This document shows positions 49,659 to 58,645 of a stretch of 64,000 nucleotides of DNA, one piece after another; the first letter of the stretch is position 1, and the number at the start of each line of letters is the position of its first letter. The notes beneath the pieces are model-generated. The model searched no databases, was not told the DNA's origin, and saw only the letters and a program-made list of their open reading frames with translations. Location: the NCBI RefSeq assembly GCF_008974285.1, contig NZ_BKZV01000003.1, positions 62,001 to 126,000 on the forward strand, in the 5' to 3' direction. The DNA is from Thermogemmatispora aurantia. GTDB taxonomy: Bacteria; Chloroflexota; Ktedonobacteria; Ktedonobacterales; Ktedonobacteraceae. The position numbers and the translations under genes were made by a program.

Positions 49659-51242
49659 TCAGCGGCGCAGAGGGAGGGGGGGCAGTGTTAGTAGAAGGAG
49701 GGCGCCGGGCAGGGGGGGTGGAAGGCTGCCGGCGCTGTGAGCGGAAGCAATCAAGAAGAGGAAGACGAAGACCAGGAGCAACACCGCCAGAGCGATGGCT
49801 GTCAGCACGATCGCCGTGCGCAGGCTCAGGCCCTTCTCGGGCAAGGAGAGCGGCCACCCCTGGGATTGGGCCGCCTGGGTTGACGGGGAAGGAGCCGTGG
49901 AGGCAGGGGACGGTCTACGTCGTGTGCGTATCAGTCCTCCCTGTCTCTGGGAGTCACTGACGACTGGGGCGGAAGGAGCGGCCTGAACGCGGGTCGATGG
50001 GAGCACCAGGCGCTGCGGTTGCTCCTGACTGGCCTGACTGCCAGAGCGTGCCGAACGAGCCGGGCCGCCTGGGGCCTGTAGGCTGGTCCAGCCGCAACGA
50101 GGGCAGCCTGTCTGTGAAGAAGCCAGTGGCATCTGGCAGACTGGACAGCTGACGCCGGGGGTGCTGGTGCGAGCCTGATGCAGATCCTCATAGAGCTGGG
50201 GCAGGTCCGGCTGCGTCTTATGTGGATCGACGGCGCGCCCTCTTTCCGCTGTGGGGGTGGGCGGCTCCTGACGCGCTGGCTGTAGCTGCTCCAGTACCTG
50301 TCTCAACTCGGCCTTGAACTCTGCCACCGACTGATAGCGCTCCGTAGGCTTGAGTGCCATTGCGCGCTGAATAATGGCGTTGAGCCGCTGCAGAATCTCT
50401 GGCGGGAGCATAGCGAGCTGAGCCACATGGCGCGGCATGCGCGTGCCGCGTGTGGGGCGAGCGGCCTCGAAGCGGAAAGATTTACCCGCCTTCTCCTCTG
50501 CCAGCAGGCGAGCCAGCTGCTCCTGAAGCGAAGGTAGGCCAGAATGTCCCTGCTGGAGCGCCTGATTGCGGGCGGAAACGCTGGCCGGCTCTTGCATTGT
50601 CAAGGCGAAATACAGTGTCCCTCCCAGGGCGTAGACGTCGGAGCGGGGGTCGGTGCCGCTCCCGCCGGGGTACTGTTCGGGCGGAGCATAGCCGGGCGTG
50701 CCTTGATGGCGGGCGAAGAAGAGTGTGCGCGCTCCGTCAGCCACCGCCTTAGCGTTGCCCAGGTCGACCAGATAGGCAGTTCCATCGGACGTGATGCGGA
50801 TATTGTCGGGCTTGATATCGCGATGGATCACTGGCGGTTGCTGGCTATGGAGAAACTGGACAGCGTCGCAGACCGCCAGCAGCCAGCCCAGAATCACAGG
50901 CAAAGGAATAGCCTCATCGTGCTGGCGGGCCAGACGCAGCTGTTCGGTCAGGTCGCGCCCTTCGATATAGCTCAACACGACGTAGTAGCGTCCGCGCTCG
51001 CTAAAGGCATCGATAAAACTGGGCAAGTGGGGATGGTGGAGGCGGCTGAGCACGCGAGCCTCATGCTGGAGCTGGGCCTGACCACTGGCACCGGTGACCA
51101 GGTATTCTTTCACCGCACAAGGCTGGTTCGTGCGCAGATCCACCGCCAGGTAGACATGGCCGAAGCCGCCGCTGCCCAGGGCTCGTTCGATGCGGTACTG
51201 GCCACGCATGATCGTCCCCGGCGGGATGGTTTCGATCATCAT
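49659..51242 (-). CDS. Serine/threonine protein kinase with zinc ribbon and C-terminal membrane helix
   Basis: 527 residues; GGAGG lies upstream of ATG 51242. The kinase domain covers about 15-320: G-loop LGSGGFGHVY, the Lys in CAVKEYL (Lys45), catalytic HRDIKPDN at 140-147, metal site DLGNAK at 160 (Leu in place of Phe) and GTPGYAPPEQ. Then a CPVCQMPLASSQTGCPRCGW zinc ribbon (about 370-390), a Ser/Pro/Gln-rich linker, one membrane helix (AIVLTAIALAVLLLVFVFLFLIASA) and a short Pro/Leu-rich tail. The tail is outside, so the kinase is anchored on the inner face. It may phosphorylate the adjacent receptors, but this is inference from location. The following gene, receptor A, is 388 bases away. 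Confidence 0.88.
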   Translation of the reverse strand: MMIETIPPGTIMRGQYRIERALGSGGFGHVYLAVDLRTNQPCAVKEYLVTGASGQAQLQHEARVLSRLHHPHLPSFIDAFSERGRYYVVLSYIEGRDLTEQLRLARQHDEAIPLPVILGWLLAVCDAVQFLHSQQPPVIHRDIKPDNIRITSDGTAYLVDLGNAKAVADGARTLFFARHQGTPGYAPPEQYPGGSGTDPRSDVYALGGTLYFALTMQEPASVSARNQALQQGHSGLPSLQEQLARLLAEEKAGKSFRFEAARPTRGTRMPRHVAQLAMLPPEILQRLNAIIQRAMALKPTERYQSVAEFKAELRQVLEQLQPARQEPPTPTAERGRAVDPHKTQPDLPQLYEDLHQARTSTPGVSCPVCQMPLASSQTGCPRCGWTSLQAPGGPARSARSGSQASQEQPQRLVLPSTRVQAAPSAPVVSDSQRQGGLIRTRRRPSPASTAPSPSTQAAQSQGWPLSLPEKGLSLRTAIVLTAIALAVLLLVFVFLFLIASAHSAGSLPPPLPGALLLLTLPPLPLRR

Positions 51243-51749
51243 AGATGCTCTCTCTTCCTCCAGTTATCGCTCGGCTAAGAATAGGGAGAGGCGGCGCCCC
51301 ATGAGGCCCCGCTGCATTATAACACTCCTGTCGCGCCACTGTCATGGACACACGCTACAATGGCTAGCTCGCTGGCTGCGAGAGAGACGGACCGGCGGGC
51401 AGTAACCCCCAGCCGGGCGCAAGTTGCCATGTTCTACGAGGCTCTCCTGGAGAGACAAACGCCCCTGTTCCCCTTTTCTTACCGATGAACCTGTCTCCAG
51501 GGAGAAAGCACCTGGTCCGGGACCCTGGATCGCGGTTGCTGTAGCCCTGTGCTGTCCACCGCCCCTGGTGGCATCCGCCACAGGCCAGCTCATCTAAACA
51601 GGTGTGCATTGGCTGGTGCCGAGGCGACCTGGACGTGCTATGCTAAAACAACACTCCTGTATTTCTTACTGTCCCTGTCGTACCCGGTGGCCCTGCTTTG
51701 CCTGAAGCAGCCGGGAGGCGAGCCTTCTGAACCTGAATTGAAAGGTAGA
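51243..51749. other. Divergent region between kinase and histone-deacetylase-like genes
   Basis: It holds the kinase promoter (51316-51345) and an extended -10 TGCTATGCT (51636-51644) facing the deacetylase-like gene. A frame open from 51549 that reads into the deacetylase lacks family similarity and a ribosome site, so it is treated as leader. Confidence 0.45.
51316..51345 (-). promoter_or_regulatory. Promoter of the Ser/Thr kinase gene
   Basis: ATGACA (51345-51340, 5/6), an 18-base spacer and perfect TATAAT (51321-51316) on the minus strand, about 70 bases before the ATG. Confidence 0.6.
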
Positions 51750-52907
51750 GTGAACGAACGGATGCCTGTGGAGAGCTTGACCAGCGGCTTGCTCTTCGAC
51801 GAGCGCTTTCTAGCCCATGATGCGGGAGTCGAAACCTCTGTGCAGACCCGCGAGGGGAGCTTTCAGCTCGATCCAGAGCCGCATCCCTCGGACGTGGCCA
51901 TTATCAAGCGCACCTGGCAGTTTCTGGAGCGTTCTGGCCTCCTCGGGCGTATGCGGCATCTGCGTGCGCGGCCTGCCCGAGAGGAGGAGCTGCTCGTCTA
52001 TCACACGCGCCCCTATCTTGACGGCTTGCAAGCCCACGCTGCGGGTGGGCCGCGACAAGGCGACTGGGGCGAGATCGACGAAGATACACCGGTGAGCGCC
52101 GGCTCGCTAGAGGCAGCCTTTTGCGCTGCCGGCGGGGCCTGTCAGGCCGTGAAGGCTGTGATGGACGGAGAGGTACGCAATGTCTACGCACTACTGCGAC
52201 CACCCGGTCACCATGCTGAGCGCAACCGGGCCCTGGGCTATTGTATCTTCAATAACGCGGTGATCGCCGCCGAGTACGCGCGCCGAACCTACGGCTTGGA
52301 GCGCGTGATGATCATCGATTGGGATGTTCACCACGGCAACGGAACCCAGGAGGCTTTCTATGCAGACCCGGGAGTGCTCTTTGTTTCGCTGCATCAGCGC
52401 GACTGGTATCCCCGTCTGTCGGGTGAGTTAGAGCAAGTTGGGAGAGGGGCCGGCGTAGGCTACACTGTGAACATCCCCCTGCCGGCAGGCACAGGTGACC
52501 GCGGCTATATTGCTGCCTTTGAGCAGCTGGTGCTGCCGATCGGTCTGCGCTATCGCCCGCAGCTGATCCTCATCTCGGCGGGACAGGATGCGAGCTGGCT
52601 TGATCCGCTGGCGCGTATGATGATGACGCGTCAGGGGTTCCGGCGCCTGAGCGAGCTGGTGGCTGGCCTGGCCAATGAAGTCTGCGAGGGGCGCCTGGTT
52701 GCCCTGCAGGAGGGCGGATACAGTCGCGCCTACGTGCCCTATTGCACTGCGGCCATTGTCGAGGCTCTGCTCGGCGTTGACCTGGGTATTGTCGATCTCT
52801 ATGCCGGCGCCTGGGAGCTGGAGCGCAGTGCGACCATCTTTACGCAAGCCACTCGCCAGGCCCTGGAGGAGGCCCGACGCTGGCATCGTCAATGGTGGCC
52901 GCTGTGA
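51750..52907 (+). CDS. Histone deacetylase-family amidohydrolase
   Basis: 385 residues if started at GTG 51750 (AAAGG 4-5 bases upstream); ATG 51762 is the alternative. The family active site is complete: RPPGHHAERNRALGYCIFNN gives the His-His charge relay pair, IIDWDVHHGNGTQEAF gives the Asp and His zinc ligands, and SAGQDASWLDPLA gives the third zinc ligand (Asp). GGYSRAYVPYC replaces the usual GGY end motif. It removes acetyl or other acyl groups from lysine or polyamines in the cytosol; bacterial members include acetoin-utilization proteins and acetylpolyamine amidohydrolases. SAGFDAH of typical members is SAGQDAS here, a small change close to the metal. The EamA exporter gene follows on the same strand. 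Confidence 0.88.
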   Translation: MNERMPVESLTSGLLFDERFLAHDAGVETSVQTREGSFQLDPEPHPSDVAIIKRTWQFLERSGLLGRMRHLRARPAREEELLVYHTRPYLDGLQAHAAGGPRQGDWGEIDEDTPVSAGSLEAAFCAAGGACQAVKAVMDGEVRNVYALLRPPGHHAERNRALGYCIFNNAVIAAEYARRTYGLERVMIIDWDVHHGNGTQEAFYADPGVLFVSLHQRDWYPRLSGELEQVGRGAGVGYTVNIPLPAGTGDRGYIAAFEQLVLPIGLRYRPQLILISAGQDASWLDPLARMMMTRQGFRRLSELVAGLANEVCEGRLVALQEGGYSRAYVPYCTAAIVEALLGVDLGIVDLYAGAWELERSATIFTQATRQALEEARRWHRQWWPL

Positions 52908-53056
52908 GAGCAATGGAATAGGGAAGGACTGGCGAAGAGATGGACGGGTGGCCAAGAGCGACCTGACCTGACGGCTGAGGATGAGTGGTGGGGTGGGGAG
53001 TAGGGTGCAGTCAGGTAGCTTCACGAGACATGGCATGGTTCAGAAAGGAACATCGA

Positions 53057-54109
53057 GTGTTGAATAGCAAGGGCGAGGGGCGCTGGCGCCTCCGGGGCTA
53101 TCTGCTGGTTGGGCTGGCCTCGCTCCTCTTTGGTTTCAATGGGAACCTCGCACGCAAGCTGTTCGATGAAAGCGCGCTCACGCCGCTGACGCTGGTGGAG
53201 TGGCGCATGCTCATCGGGGGGGCCTGCCTGTTTGTTTTGCTGGGCGTGGCCCAGCGCGGAAAAGTTTGGCCGCCGCGCCGGAGCTGGGGCTGGCTGCTGG
53301 CCTTGGGCCTGGCGATGGCGACAGTGGCCTATAGCTACTTCATGGCCATTAGCCGTCTACCGGTGGCTATTGCCCTGGTGATCCAGTTCAGCACCCCGGC
53401 CTGGCTGGTGCTCGGTGAGGCGCTCTGGCGACGTCGCTGGCCGGCCCTGCCAGTATTGGGAGCCTTGCTGCTGGCGGGAAGCGGTCTTGTGCTGGTGACG
53501 GGAGCCTGGCAGCAACAATTCTTGCGTTTGGATGGCCTGGGGTTGCTCTACGCGTTATTCTCGATCCTCTCCTTTGCTGCCTACCTGCTGCTGGGGCGAC
53601 GTGTTGGGCGCGAGCTGTCGGCTCTGAGCGCGACGACCTGGGGGGCAATTGTCGCTGCCCTTTTCTGGCTGCTCGTGCAGCCGCCGTGGCGTATACCGCT
53701 CGCTAGCCTGCAGCCGGGTCTGTGGCCGGCATTGGCAGCAGTAGGGGTGCTGGGTATGGCGCTGCCGTTCCTGTGCGAGCTGGCGGCCTTGCGCTATCTG
53801 GATGCGGGCCGGGTGGGTATCGCAGCCATGTTAGAGCTTGTAGCTGGCAGTGCCATCGCCTACGTCTGGCTTGGCGAAGCATTGACTCCTGACCAGCTTC
53901 TCGGAGGGGTGCTCGTCATACTCGGCGTGGGGCTCCTTCATTACGAAGAGCTGCGTCATCAGGCCAACGGTACCCTTCCGCCAGTGGAGCTGACGCCAAC
54001 CGGAGTGGAGGAAGGTTCCGGGGGCCAGCCAGGTCGGGGGAAATGCCTGCGCGACCTGGCTGTAGGCCAGGGACAAGAGGGCCAGGAGGAGCCGGGATCA
54101 GCGAGATGA
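53057..54109 (+). CDS. EamA/DMT-superfamily exporter
   Basis: 350 residues from GTG 53057, which has AAAGGA 7 bases upstream; upstream starts lack one. Ten hydrophobic helices in two homologous EamA halves: LVGLASLLFGFNGNLARKLF opens the first and LLYALFSILSFAAYLLLGRRVG the second. SYFMAISRLPVAIALVIQFSTP and YLDAGRVGIAAMLELVAGSAIAYVWLGEALT are typical helix 4/9 regions of the drug/metabolite transporter family, with the conserved LGE after helix 9. It probably exports an amino acid or metabolite; substrate unknown. The C-terminal 45 residues are hydrophilic (Gly/Glu/Gln-rich). It sits 149 bases after the deacetylase-like gene and 51 bases before the convergent LOG-family gene. Confidence 0.87.
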   Translation: MLNSKGEGRWRLRGYLLVGLASLLFGFNGNLARKLFDESALTPLTLVEWRMLIGGACLFVLLGVAQRGKVWPPRRSWGWLLALGLAMATVAYSYFMAISRLPVAIALVIQFSTPAWLVLGEALWRRRWPALPVLGALLLAGSGLVLVTGAWQQQFLRLDGLGLLYALFSILSFAAYLLLGRRVGRELSALSATTWGAIVAALFWLLVQPPWRIPLASLQPGLWPALAAVGVLGMALPFLCELAALRYLDAGRVGIAAMLELVAGSAIAYVWLGEALTPDQLLGGVLVILGVGLLHYEELRHQANGTLPPVELTPTGVEEGSGGQPGRGKCLRDLAVGQGQEGQEEPGSAR

Positions 54110-54160
54110 GGATGAGGGCCAGAAGAGGCTGGGTGAGCAATCGCCGCCGTGAGGGAGGAC

Positions 54161-55072
54161 TCAGCGAATCGACTTCTCGCGATTCGGGTCCTCGCGCTCC
54201 TGACGATAGGTCTCGTAGGCTTCCCGTACCAGGCGGCAAATCTCCTGGGGATCATCCGAGACGCGCAGCAGCTCGGCATCGCCTGGAGAAATCTTGCCTT
54301 CGGCCAGCATCGTCTGGTGCAGCCAGTGCAGTAAACCGCCCCAGTAGCGAGAATCGTAGAGGATCACCGGGAAATGGCTGACCTTGCGCGTCTGAATCAG
54401 GGTCAGGGCCTCGAACAACTCATCCATAGTGCCGAAGCCGCCCGGAAAGATCACGAAGGCGTTGGAGTATTTCACGAACATGGTCTTGCGAACCATGAAG
54501 TAGCGAAAGTCAATTGAGATATCCAGGTAGGGGTTCGAGGCCTGCTCGAAAGGCAGTTCGATGTTGCAGCCGATGGAGAGATTGCCTCCCTCCTGAGCTC
54601 CCTTATTGGCGGCCTCCATAATCCCTGGTCCGCCCCCGGTGATGATAGCGAAGCCTGCCTGGGCCAGCAGGCGCGCGGTCTCCACAGCAGCGGCATAGGC
54701 GGGATCATTGGGCCGGGTGCGAGCCGAGCCGAAGATGGCCACTGCTGGAGGGATATGGGCCAGCGCGTCGAAGCCATTGACGAACTCGCTCATGATGCGA
54801 AAGACGCGCCAGGGGTCGGTGATGGTAAAGTCAAAGTGGAGCGCGCGCTCCAGGGCATGCTCATCGGCCTGGATCTGCTCGCTCGGAGGTGGCTCCGATG
54901 GACTCACCAGCGGGCGCGTTGGGCGCGTCAGCAGGCGTTCATCCTCGGTCAGAGGCCGGCGCTTGCTCTGGAACGAGCGGAAGCGCTCTGCCCCCTTGCG
55001 ACTCCGATGGTTAAACTGGTTGCCTTTCGACGACTGATGCGGCGACGGTGTATGATTATGATTGCGACTCAT
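54161..55072 (-). CDS. LOG-family protein (nucleoside 5'-monophosphate phosphoribohydrolase type)
   Basis: 303 residues, AAGGACG next to ATG 55072. A basic, disordered N-terminus of about 60 residues (SRNHNHTPSPHQSSKG, then an RKG/KRR-rich part) precedes the Rossmann-like LOG domain. Motifs: VAIFGSARTRPNDPAY, TGGGPGIMEAANKGA and FPGGFGTMDELFEALT, which contains the PGGxGTxxE active site. The enzyme family cleaves the N-glycosidic bond of AMP-type nucleotides (cytokinin activation in plants, nucleotide turnover in bacteria). The three-helix insert VRKTMFVKYSNAFVIF matches the TIGR00730-type bacterial branch. The Arg-rich tail may bind nucleic acid or polyphosphate; this is a guess. It lies next to glgB on the same strand but divided by a 48-base gap and could be co-transcribed. 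Confidence 0.87.
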   Translation of the reverse strand: MSRNHNHTPSPHQSSKGNQFNHRSRKGAERFRSFQSKRRPLTEDERLLTRPTRPLVSPSEPPPSEQIQADEHALERALHFDFTITDPWRVFRIMSEFVNGFDALAHIPPAVAIFGSARTRPNDPAYAAAVETARLLAQAGFAIITGGGPGIMEAANKGAQEGGNLSIGCNIELPFEQASNPYLDISIDFRYFMVRKTMFVKYSNAFVIFPGGFGTMDELFEALTLIQTRKVSHFPVILYDSRYWGGLLHWLHQTMLAEGKISPGDAELLRVSDDPQEICRLVREAYETYRQEREDPNREKSIR

Positions 55073-55120
55073 CGTCCTTCTTCCTCACGAATAGTGCAGT
55101 CCCTCTGCTTATTGTTCTGA

Positions 55121-57154
55121 TTATTCGCCAGACTGGCTGCCGGCGGCCAGTGTGGAGGGCGAGCCGAAGGGGCGCCACTTTAAGACAATGGTGGAGAGCG
55201 GTGGCAACGTCAACACGATTGACTGCGGGCAGGACTGCCAGGCGATCGGCGCGCTGGGAAGCGGCTGAGGATTGCCGAGGCCGCTGCCACCGTAGCGCAA
55301 ATCATCGCTATTGAGCACCTCGTAGTACTCGCCGGCCAAGGGAGCCCCGACGCGATAGCCGAAGCGTGGCACCGGCGTGAAGTTACAGATGAAGATGAGC
55401 GTTTCTTCTGGGCGCCGACTGCGACGTTGAAAAGAGATCACGCTGTTCTCGCTATCGTGGCAGTCGATCCAGGCGAACCCCTCCGGCTCACAATCCAGCA
55501 TGCTCAAGGCTGGCTCCTGCAGGAGGAGACGATTCAGGTCGCGAACGAAGTCGCGCAGCTGGGCGTGGTGAGGATCGCTGGGCGGCTCCAGCAGATGCCA
55601 GTCGAGGCTCTCACGATAGTTCCACTCGCGCCACTGGCCGAACTCGCCGCCCATAAAGAGCAGTTTCTTGCCCGGATGCCCCCACATGTAGCCTAAGAAG
55701 GCACGCAGGTTGGCAAAACGCTGCCAGAGGTCGCCCGGCATCTTGGTCAAGAGCGACCCCTTCATATGGACCACCTCATCGTGAGAGAGCGGCAGCACGA
55801 AGTTTTCGGAGAAAGCGTATGTCAGAGAGAACGTGATATTATTGTGATGATAGCGGCGATAGATAGGGTCAAGACGCATATATTCGAGCATATCATGCAT
55901 CCAGCCCATATTCCACTTCATGCTGAAGCCCAGTCCTCCGACATAGGTGGGGCGCGAAACCAGCGGCCAGGCAGTAGACTCCTCGGCGATAGTCAGAGCA
56001 CCCAGCTCCTCGGCATAGACCGCCTCATTGAGTTGGCGCAAGAAATCGATGGCCTCCAGGTGCTCACGTCCGCCGTAGCGATTCGGGACCCACTCACCGG
56101 GACCGCGCATATAGTCCAGGTAGAGCATTGAGGCCACGGCGTCGACGCGCAACCCATCGATATGGTATTCGCGCAACCAGAAGAGAGCGTTGGCGATCAA
56201 GAAATTGCGCACCTCGCTGCGACCGTAGTCGAAGACCAGCGTGCCCCACTCGCGGTGCTCTCCCTTGCGGGGGTCGGCGTACTCATAGAGGTGGGTGCCA
56301 TCGAAGAGGCTCAGGCCGTGGGCATCCGTGGGGAAGTGAGACGGCACCCAATCGAGAATGACGCCGATGCCCTGCTGATGGAGATAGTCGACAAAGTACT
56401 GGAAATCCTCCGGGCTGCCGTAGCGACTGGTGGGAGCGTAGTAGCCAGTCACCTGATAACCCCAGGAGCCATCATATGGATGCTCCGCAATAGGGAGCAG
56501 CTCGACATGGGTGAAGCCCAGATCCTTGACGTAGGCGGCCAGGGCGTGAGCCAGCTCACGGTAGGTCAAAAAGCGATCTTCCTCGATGGCCCCGAGGCGA
56601 TGGCGCTCGGGGACATGGCGCCAGGAGCCTAGATGCACCTCGTAGATCGACAGAGGAGCGGAGAGCTGCTGGCGGGCCGCTCGCTGGAGCAGCCACTCCT
56701 CATCGTGCCAGCGGTAGCGACGCAGGTCGGTGACGATGCTGGCAGTAGCAGGGCGCAGCTCAGCGGCAAAGGCGTAAGGATCGGCCTTCTCCAGCACCTG
56801 GTGATTCACCCGCGAAACGATCGCGTATTTGTAGAGTGCGCCCACTTGTACGCCGGGAATAAAGCACTCCCAGACGCCCAGCTCACGATGACGGAGCTGC
56901 ATCGGGTGAGCGGAGCGATTCCAGCCGTTGAAGTCTCCGATGACAGAGACAGACTCGGCGTTGGGGGCCCAGGTAGCGAAGTGTACCCCGCTGATCCCAT
57001 TGACCACACGTGGGTGGGCGCCCATCTTGTCGTAGAGACGATACTCCCGCCCCTGCCCGAAGAGGTAGAGATCAAATTCACTGAAGAGCGAGGGGACGGA
57101 CTGACTGTTGGTCGGCTGCTGGGCATGTGCTCCATCCTCAGAGACTGTTGACAT
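55121..57154 (-). CDS. glgB: 1,4-alpha-glucan branching enzyme
   Basis: 677 residues, typical of GlgB (GH13). It starts with the carbohydrate-binding module 48 ([23 protein letters not shown]), then the amylase barrel. [37 protein letters not shown] and the nucleophile Asp in [15 protein letters not shown] are visible. The acid/base Glu is in TIAEEST, the transition-state Asp in LSHDEVVH, and a C-terminal beta-domain follows. The enzyme cuts an alpha-1,4 glucan chain and rejoins it through alpha-1,6 bonds during glycogen synthesis in the cytosol. No glgA or glgC is present. AGAAGG is very close to ATG 57154. An extended -10 lies about 80 bases upstream. Confidence 0.94.
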   Translation of the reverse strand: MSTVSEDGAHAQQPTNSQSVPSLFSEFDLYLFGQGREYRLYDKMGAHPRVVNGISGVHFATWAPNAESVSVIGDFNGWNRSAHPMQLRHRELGVWECFIPGVQVGALYKYAIVSRVNHQVLEKADPYAFAAELRPATASIVTDLRRYRWHDEEWLLQRAARQQLSAPLSIYEVHLGSWRHVPERHRLGAIEEDRFLTYRELAHALAAYVKDLGFTHVELLPIAEHPYDGSWGYQVTGYYAPTSRYGSPEDFQYFVDYLHQQGIGVILDWVPSHFPTDAHGLSLFDGTHLYEYADPRKGEHREWGTLVFDYGRSEVRNFLIANALFWLREYHIDGLRVDAVASMLYLDYMRGPGEWVPNRYGGREHLEAIDFLRQLNEAVYAEELGALTIAEESTAWPLVSRPTYVGGLGFSMKWNMGWMHDMLEYMRLDPIYRRYHHNNITFSLTYAFSENFVLPLSHDEVVHMKGSLLTKMPGDLWQRFANLRAFLGYMWGHPGKKLLFMGGEFGQWREWNYRESLDWHLLEPPSDPHHAQLRDFVRDLNRLLLQEPALSMLDCEPEGFAWIDCHDSENSVISFQRRSRRPEETLIFICNFTPVPRFGYRVGAPLAGEYYEVLNSDDLRYGGSGLGNPQPLPSAPIAWQSCPQSIVLTLPPLSTIVLKWRPFGSPSTLAAGSQSGE

Positions 57155-57230
57155 GGCCTTCTATTCCATCCAGGCGCGAGATTGGTTCTGCTCCGTTCTG
57201 CTTGCTGACTTATCCAGAGCACAGAGAACA

Positions 57231-57239
57231 ATTCTAGCA
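57231..57239 (-). promoter_or_regulatory. Extended -10 promoter element of glgB
   Basis: TGCTAGAAT on the minus strand, about 77 bases before the glgB ATG. No strong -35 is seen. Confidence 0.4.
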
Positions 57240-57355
57240 TAACACAGAAGGCAAGAGAGAAACTCCCCCTCCTTCGCTCAGCTTATCACGGAGCAGGCTT
57301 GGAAACCCGGACTGCCGAATGCGACGAGCAAGGTCCAGAAGCCAGGGAGACCGAC

Positions 57356-57383
57356 TTGCCTTCCGTGAGATTTGGTGTACAAT
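57356..57383 (+). promoter_or_regulatory. Promoter before the 10-bp tandem repeats
   Basis: TTGCCT (57356-57361), a 16-base spacer and TACAAT (57378-57383) point towards the DksA-like gene 575 bases away. Confidence 0.4.
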
Positions 57384-57391
57384 TTGAGGAC

Positions 57392-57440
57392 ATGTGAGTA
57401 ATGTGGAGTGATGTAGAGTGATGTGAGGTGATGTGAGGGC
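57392..57440 (+). repeat. Five imperfect 10-bp tandem repeats (consensus ATGTGGAGTG)
   Basis: Units begin at 57392 (9 bases), 57401, 57411, 57421 and 57431: ATGTGAGTA, ATGTGGAGTG, ATGTAGAGTG, ATGTGAGGTG, ATGTGAGGGC. The 10-base period matches one helical turn. They begin just downstream of the -10 box, so they would be in the 5' end of the RNA. Confidence 0.65.
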
Positions 57441-57958
57441 TGCTGGCATGCGCTAGGGAAGCTTGGCCAGCCAGCTCGTCGCTAGAGTGTGGCCAGTCAG
57501 GCTGTAGCCGGGCGAGACCACTGGCAGAAGGAAGGAGCGCGCTCAGAAGCAGCAACCTCTGTGCGGACCGGCGCTTGTGCCACTGCTGCTGCCAGTGCGC
57601 GCGAGGCGCGAAACGCGGCGGAGGTGTCCCTCCCAGCCCAGCCGTTCCGGACGGGGAGGGTGCCGTTGGGCGGAGAGGGTAGCGAGTGGCTATCGATGGA
57701 GAAGCTTGCCAGTCTCTCCTGGCCAACCGGCTACTCGTCAATCGGGTGAAGCAAGCGGAGGTCGGCGCCGCTCGGCTGTAGAGAAAAGGGTGGACGAGTA
57801 AAGGCGTGGCGTGGGCCTGTCTGGGGTGGTCTGGGCGGGAGTAGGCGGAAGCAGAAGAGCGAGTGGTGGTCTGTACCGCCTGGTTGGCGAGCTTGTGACG
57901 TGAAGAGGTCGGTGGCTGGTTTTCAGGAGCATGGCATGATCACGAAGGAGGCCAAGTC

Positions 57959-58318
57959 ATGAGCATCGACCTGGCAAAGATGAAGGCATTGCTGGAGGCA
58001 AAACGTGACGAGCTGCGGGCGGACATCGCGCAGTTGACTGCTCCTCCGGCCTCAGTGGAGCCGTTGCCCCAGGATAATGAGGACTCGGCAACCGAGATTC
58101 AAACCTATCAGCAGGAGCAGTCGATTCTCGAAAATGAGCAGGCCCTGCTAGCGGAGGTCGAGGCGGCGCTGGCCCGCATTGAGGAAGGGACCTACGGGCT
58201 GTGTGTAAGTTGCGGACGCCCCATTCCTGAGAAACGTCTGGAGGCCATTCCGTGGGCAGCGCGGGATGTACAGTGCGAATCTCAGCGCCAGGCTGGCCGC
58301 GAGAGCTTTGCCGGCTAA
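57959..58318 (+). CDS. DksA/TraR-like zinc-finger regulator with a Cys-to-Asp change
   Basis: 119 residues; AAGGAGG 7 bases before ATG 57959. An N-terminal coiled coil of about 75 residues ([19 protein letters not shown] ... [18 protein letters not shown]) is followed by the zinc-finger segment [24 protein letters not shown]. DksA and TraR proteins insert the coiled coil into the RNA-polymerase secondary channel and tune transcription with ppGpp. The metal set here is Cys82, Cys85, Asp103, Cys106: the third Cys is Asp, and two residues (Glu-Ser) follow Cys106 before the QRQA end. Asp could still bind zinc or the site could be metal-free. Conserved acidic tip residues of DksA are replaced by a longer NED stretch, so function may differ from classical DksA. 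Confidence 0.85.
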   Translation: MSIDLAKMKALLEAKRDELRADIAQLTAPPASVEPLPQDNEDSATEIQTYQQEQSILENEQALLAEVEAALARIEEGTYGLCVSCGRPIPEKRLEAIPWAARDVQCESQRQAGRESFAG

Positions 58319-58645
58319 GCCCGGCGCGGATTAGCAGCGCAGCAACGCTCCATCCTCTCAGACCGGCAGTCCGGCGGGGATGGCTGGGCAGCCGGGGGAT
58401 GTCATGACCGGAGGGAGCGGCCCAGGCAGGATGGCTGTAGCCTGCTCGCGGGCCGCTCCTTTTCAAGGGAAAGAAAATCGGTTACAATACAATAGCCCTC
58501 GTGAACGCGCATACAAAGAAAAGAAAGGTCGGCGAGAGAGGCGCCGGTCCGATCAGCAGAGGCGGAGGAGGGCAGGGTCTCCTGAACGTCGGAAGACCGA
58601 CGAACCAGTTGGAACGAGCGAGAGAGAAAGGAAGAACGAGGAGCA
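58319..58645. other. Intergenic stretch before lspA
   Basis: GC-rich left half, then GGTTACAATACAATAG (58480-58496), whose TACAAT could be the -10 of lspA-rluD without a clear -35. No gene is seen. Confidence 0.35.

Larger units (their letters stand above)
57155..57958. other. Intergenic stretch (804 bp) between glgB and the DksA-like gene
   Basis: It contains an extended -10 for glgB (57231-57239, minus strand), a plus-strand promoter at 57356-57383 followed by five 10-bp repeats, and then about 500 bases of GC-rich sequence with overlapping frames lacking ribosome sites. These could be a long leader of the DksA-like gene. Confidence 0.4.

Noticed and set aside
49424-49960. Plus-strand frame opposite the kinase C-terminus
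   Set aside because: Gly/Arg-rich shadow of the Pro/Ser-rich kinase tail; no ribosome site.
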